DNA from: an uncultured bacterium | Lineage (GTDB): Bacteria; Bacteroidota; Bacteroidia; Chitinophagales; Chitinophagaceae | Direction: 5' to 3' | Length of the DNA stretch: 8,711 nt | Assembly: GCA_903957405.1 (NCBI GenBank) | Contig: CAJBPC010000210.1 | Span: 1 to 8,711 of the forward strand | Shown here: positions 6,382-8,711 of the stretch, piece by piece | Layout of the letters: each line of letters opens with the position of its first letter | Position numbering within the stretch: position 1 is the stretch's first letter | Notes under the pieces: generated by a model | The model's input: only the letters and a program-made list of their open reading frames with translations | What the model was told of the DNA's origin: nothing | Databases searched by the model: none | Position numbers and translations under genes: made by a program

Positions 6382-8166
6382 ATGAAAAAAATATCATACT
6401 GTCTTTTAATGCTTGGCACGCTGGTCTTTATGGCGTCCTGCCAGAAGGACGTTCTCGACAAGAAGCCACTCGACAAGATATTGGACACGCAGGTATGGGA
6501 GAATGCCAGCCTGTTGGAGGCCTACGTCACCAATATCTACAGCCGTATTCAGCTTCCACTCACCTATGCACCGAATCCCACGCAGGGAGAACTCATGTTC
6601 GCAGAAGCCATTGTGAGTGATGAGGGCCTTACACCACATACATGGCATGGCATCTACCCGCGTCTCTTCGGTGTGATAGCCGCCGCTAACTCACACTATC
6701 TGGAATACTGGGATTGGGCGATCATCCGGGATATGAATACTTTTCTGGAGAACGGTGCCAAGATCAATACCACCGTCATCGACCCGACAATCAAAAAGGA
6801 AAGGCTGGCGGAAGTGCGATTCATGAGGGCGTATACTTATTTTGAATTCGTGAAGCGTTTCGGCGGTGTGCCCCTGATCACTACGGCACAGTCTGTAGAT
6901 GCCCCGAAAGAAGAACTCTTCGCCAAAAGGGAGGCCGAACAGAAGATCTACGACTTCATCCTTTCTGAGATCGATGCCATTGTGAATGATCTTCCAACGG
7001 ATGTGAAGACGCTACGCTTCACCAAATGGGCAGCACTTGCCATGAAGTCGAGGGTTGCACTGTATGCAGGTTCCATTGCCAAATATGGCACGGTGCAGTT
7101 AGGCGGTGTCCTTGGCATCCCATCATCGGATGCCGCTAAATATTTCAAACTCGCCTATGATGCGGCCAAGGCGGTCATTCCGACAAGTGATGGCGGACTC
7201 GATGCCACTGGAAAGTTTTCGCTATACAGGGTGGGCATCGTACCCGGCAACCCGACATCTTATGCGAATGCCTATTACAATCTTTTCATCACCGAAGGTA
7301 ATTCAGAGTCGATCTTCGAAAAACGTTACCGCAGCATCGACCTCGGCAACTCTCTGAATAAATTTGAAAACGCATTCACCCCAACCGCAGAATTCCTCAA
7401 CTCGTTCGAGAACATCGATGGCTCCAATCCAATCATCAATTTTGATGGAGCGGTGGTCAATAGCCAATCCGAGTTGTGGATGAAACGCGAACCCCGGTTT
7501 CACGGGGCATTCCGCTGGGACCAAACACCCTGGTTCCCTGGAGATACCATGTTCACCCATAATTATGTGATCACCAGATCCGGATCCATGGATGTCAATC
7601 CCGCCACCGTGCATTACAAGGGGAATGGCAAACCCATCAGGGGCGCTGGCAACTATGCCACCACCGGCTCTCCCGTCTATCGTAAGAAATTCTCAAGGCC
7701 TATCCTCGAAGTCAACTGGGGAGAATCCACCACGCCTGCTATTCTTTACCGGTTGGGTGAGATGTACCTCAATGCTGCAGAGGCTGCCTTTGAGCTGGGC
7801 AACTCCTCCGAAGCCCTCGCCTTCGTCAACAAGATCCGCGATCGCGGCGGCGTCAGTTCTCATGCCTCCATCGATATGCCCAAGATCATGCGCGAACGCA
7901 AGATCGAACTGATGTTCGAAGGCCATCGATTCTACGACCTTAAGCGATGGAGACTCGCCGACAAGAGCATCGCACAGGGAGGTGTCAACGGAAGGCCTAA
8001 CAGGATAGAGGTATACTATGACCTGAGGGATGATAAATACAAATTCTTGCACAAGAACGCAGCCTATCCCAACCCTACCGTTTTCAAGCCTGGATATTAC
8101 TACCATGTCCTCCGACAGGGCTGGCTTACAAACAACACGAATCTGATCCAAAATCCGGGCTATTGA
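6382..8166 (+). CDS. SusD/RagB-family surface glycan-binding lipoprotein
   Basis: A 594-residue lipoprotein that binds the target glycan at the cell surface and acts as the lid of the SusC channel. I take ATG 6382 as the start: it gives a clean lipoprotein leader (MKKISYCLLM) with the lipidated cysteine at residue 20 (FMASC). A TTG at 6364, directly after the susC stop, would only add six residues. The residues after the cysteine, QKD, fit the lipoprotein surface-export signal described in Bacteroidota. RFMRAYTYFEFVKRFGGVPL (about 147-166) is the characteristic helical segment of the N-terminal SusD domain. YRLGEMYLNAAEAAFELG (from 456) and ERKIELMFEGHRFYDLKRW (505-523) are hallmark motifs of the C-terminal RagB/SusD domain. 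The length is typical and the gene is intact. Co-transcription with susC is very likely. Confidence 0.95.
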   Translation: MKKISYCLLMLGTLVFMASCQKDVLDKKPLDKILDTQVWENASLLEAYVTNIYSRIQLPLTYAPNPTQGELMFAEAIVSDEGLTPHTWHGIYPRLFGVIAAANSHYLEYWDWAIIRDMNTFLENGAKINTTVIDPTIKKERLAEVRFMRAYTYFEFVKRFGGVPLITTAQSVDAPKEELFAKREAEQKIYDFILSEIDAIVNDLPTDVKTLRFTKWAALAMKSRVALYAGSIAKYGTVQLGGVLGIPSSDAAKYFKLAYDAAKAVIPTSDGGLDATGKFSLYRVGIVPGNPTSYANAYYNLFITEGNSESIFEKRYRSIDLGNSLNKFENAFTPTAEFLNSFENIDGSNPIINFDGAVVNSQSELWMKREPRFHGAFRWDQTPWFPGDTMFTHNYVITRSGSMDVNPATVHYKGNGKPIRGAGNYATTGSPVYRKKFSRPILEVNWGESTTPAILYRLGEMYLNAAEAAFELGNSSEALAFVNKIRDRGGVSSHASIDMPKIMRERKIELMFEGHRFYDLKRWRLADKSIAQGGVNGRPNRIEVYYDLRDDKYKFLHKNAAYPNPTVFKPGYYYHVLRQGWLTNNTNLIQNPGY

Positions 8167-8179
8167 TTTGACTTCCGTG

Positions 8180-8217
8180 AATGTCTGACCGGACTATCCA
8201 ATGGCCGGTCAGACATT
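8180..8217 (+). promoter_or_regulatory. Perfect 13-bp hairpin between susD and the hydrolase gene
   Basis: AATGTCTGACCGG (8180-8192) is exactly complementary to CCGGTCAGACATT (8205-8217) across a 12-base loop, starting 13 bases after the susD stop. The 3' side continues TTCATTTCTCT, which is pyrimidine-rich but not a true T-run, so termination would probably be partial. The loop contains the ATG at 8201 that opens the hydrolase frame, and the 3' arm encodes its first residues. Possible roles are attenuation or partial termination that lowers hydrolase output relative to susCD, protection of the susCD message from 3' decay, or control of hydrolase translation. The structure is plain from the sequence; the role is inferred. 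Confidence 0.72.
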
Positions 8218-8711
8218 TCATTTCTCTAAAATTTTCAGATTGCTGCGGTATTACATATTCCTTCTACTGACCATACTTGCACCTGACCCTGCATGGTCAC
8301 AGGCCCATATCGATGTCTATAAAAAGAAGCATATCCGCAACCGCATGCTGCAGGTGGCGGAATGGCAAATCGACCATCCAAAATATTCACCGACCGACTG
8401 GACTAACGGAGCCCTATACGCCGGCATATTCGCAGCCTGGCAGACCACAGGATCCGATCGCCTGATGCAGCATATGCTCGATTGGGGGAATAAAAACCAA
8501 TGGTCGCTTTCAGCGGAGGCACCATGGATAGCAGACCATATCGCAGTGGCTCAGACCTATATCGATATCTATCGGGTGAAAGGGAATCCCCTTTACATAA
8601 GGGCTTTGCTCGATACCATCGCAAGAATGCCGGCGACCACCTATCCCTTCAAAGGAGTGGAAGTCATTAAATACTGGTGGTGTGATGCACTCTTCATGGA
8701 ACCGCCTGCAC
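8201..8711 (+). CDS. GH105/GH88-type unsaturated uronyl hydrolase, N-terminal part
   Basis: An open frame runs from ATG 8201 off the right edge: 170 complete codons, with the C-terminal half missing. Residues 1-35 form a signal peptide with a hydrophobic YYIFLLLTIL core and a likely cut after WSQA, so the enzyme should be periplasmic. DWTNGALYAGIFAAW (66-80), DHIAVAQTYIDIY (112-124) and WWCDALFM (159-166) match the (alpha/alpha)6-barrel family of unsaturated rhamnogalacturonyl and glucuronyl hydrolases (GH105, related to GH88 and YteR). D162 of WWCDALFM corresponds to the catalytic Asp region of YteR. Such enzymes remove 4,5-unsaturated uronic acid from oligosaccharides left by polysaccharide lyases. 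The gene follows susD by 34 bases and probably shares its transcript, subject to the hairpin over its start. TTG 8240, past the hairpin, is an alternative start that would give a shorter but still good signal peptide. The exact substrate is unknown. Confidence 0.85.
   Translation, partial: MAGQTFHFSKIFRLLRYYIFLLLTILAPDPAWSQAHIDVYKKKHIRNRMLQVAEWQIDHPKYSPTDWTNGALYAGIFAAWQTTGSDRLMQHMLDWGNKNQWSLSAEAPWIADHIAVAQTYIDIYRVKGNPLYIRALLDTIARMPATTYPFKGVEVIKYWWCDALFMEPPA

Noticed and set aside
7693..8151. Minus-strand open frame opposite the end of susD (152 codons)
   Set aside because: It overlaps the conserved C-terminal SusD motifs in full and resembles no family; it is a shadow of susD.
8277..8465. 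Plus-strand open frame starting at ATG 8277
   Set aside because: It is out of frame with the GH105-type gene, whose signal peptide and family motifs run through the same bases.
1..8711. CRISPR array, insertion sequence, tRNA or rRNA genes, prophage elements
   Set aside because: No regularly spaced repeats, transposase or recombinase motifs, terminal inverted repeats or tRNA-like cloverleaf sequences were noticed; nearly all of the sequence is taken up by the five recognised genes.

Overview
The window reads as part of a polysaccharide utilisation locus (PUL) from a member of the Bacteroidota. The evidence is a full SusC/SusD pair: a TonB-dependent transporter with a carboxypeptidase-D-like N-terminal domain, followed 18 bases later by a SusD lipoprotein with a Bacteroidota-type surface export signal. 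The coding regions have balanced base composition and the gaps are AT-rich. A soil or aquatic Chitinophagaceae or Sphingobacteriaceae lineage would fit, but the family is only a guess.

Layout. Positions 1-178 hold at most the end of an unidentified gene, then a short gap. A GntR-type repressor with a LacI-like sugar-sensor domain is on the minus strand (179-1216). An AT-rich gap of 246 bases (1217-1462) carries several short inverted and direct repeats. A secreted S1-family (formylglycine) sulfatase is on the minus strand (1463-2995). A divergent gap of 158 bases (2996-3153) follows. On the plus strand come susC (3154-6363), susD (6382-8166), and the first 170 codons of a secreted GH105/GH88-type unsaturated-uronyl hydrolase (8201 to the right edge). 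A perfect 13-bp hairpin lies between susD and the hydrolase and contains the hydrolase's first ATG.

How the parts fit. SusD on the cell surface would capture glycan fragments and SusC would import them. In the periplasm the sulfatase would remove sulfate esters, and the GH105-type enzyme would remove the 4,5-unsaturated uronic acid that a polysaccharide lyase leaves at the non-reducing end. No lyase is visible; one would be expected outside the window. The combination points to a sulfated, uronic-acid-containing glycan (ulvan-like, sulfated pectin-like or a similar polymer), but the exact substrate is not settled by the sequence. Regulation would run through the GntR/LacI hybrid sensing a released sugar. 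No hybrid two-component sensor or ECF sigma/anti-sigma pair is present, and SusC lacks the N-terminal signalling (STN) domain.

Overall this is a recognisable type of locus, not a new class of system. The points most worth a second look are the hairpin over the hydrolase start, the TTGAT/ATCAA half-sites shared by both regulatory gaps, and the choice of regulator.
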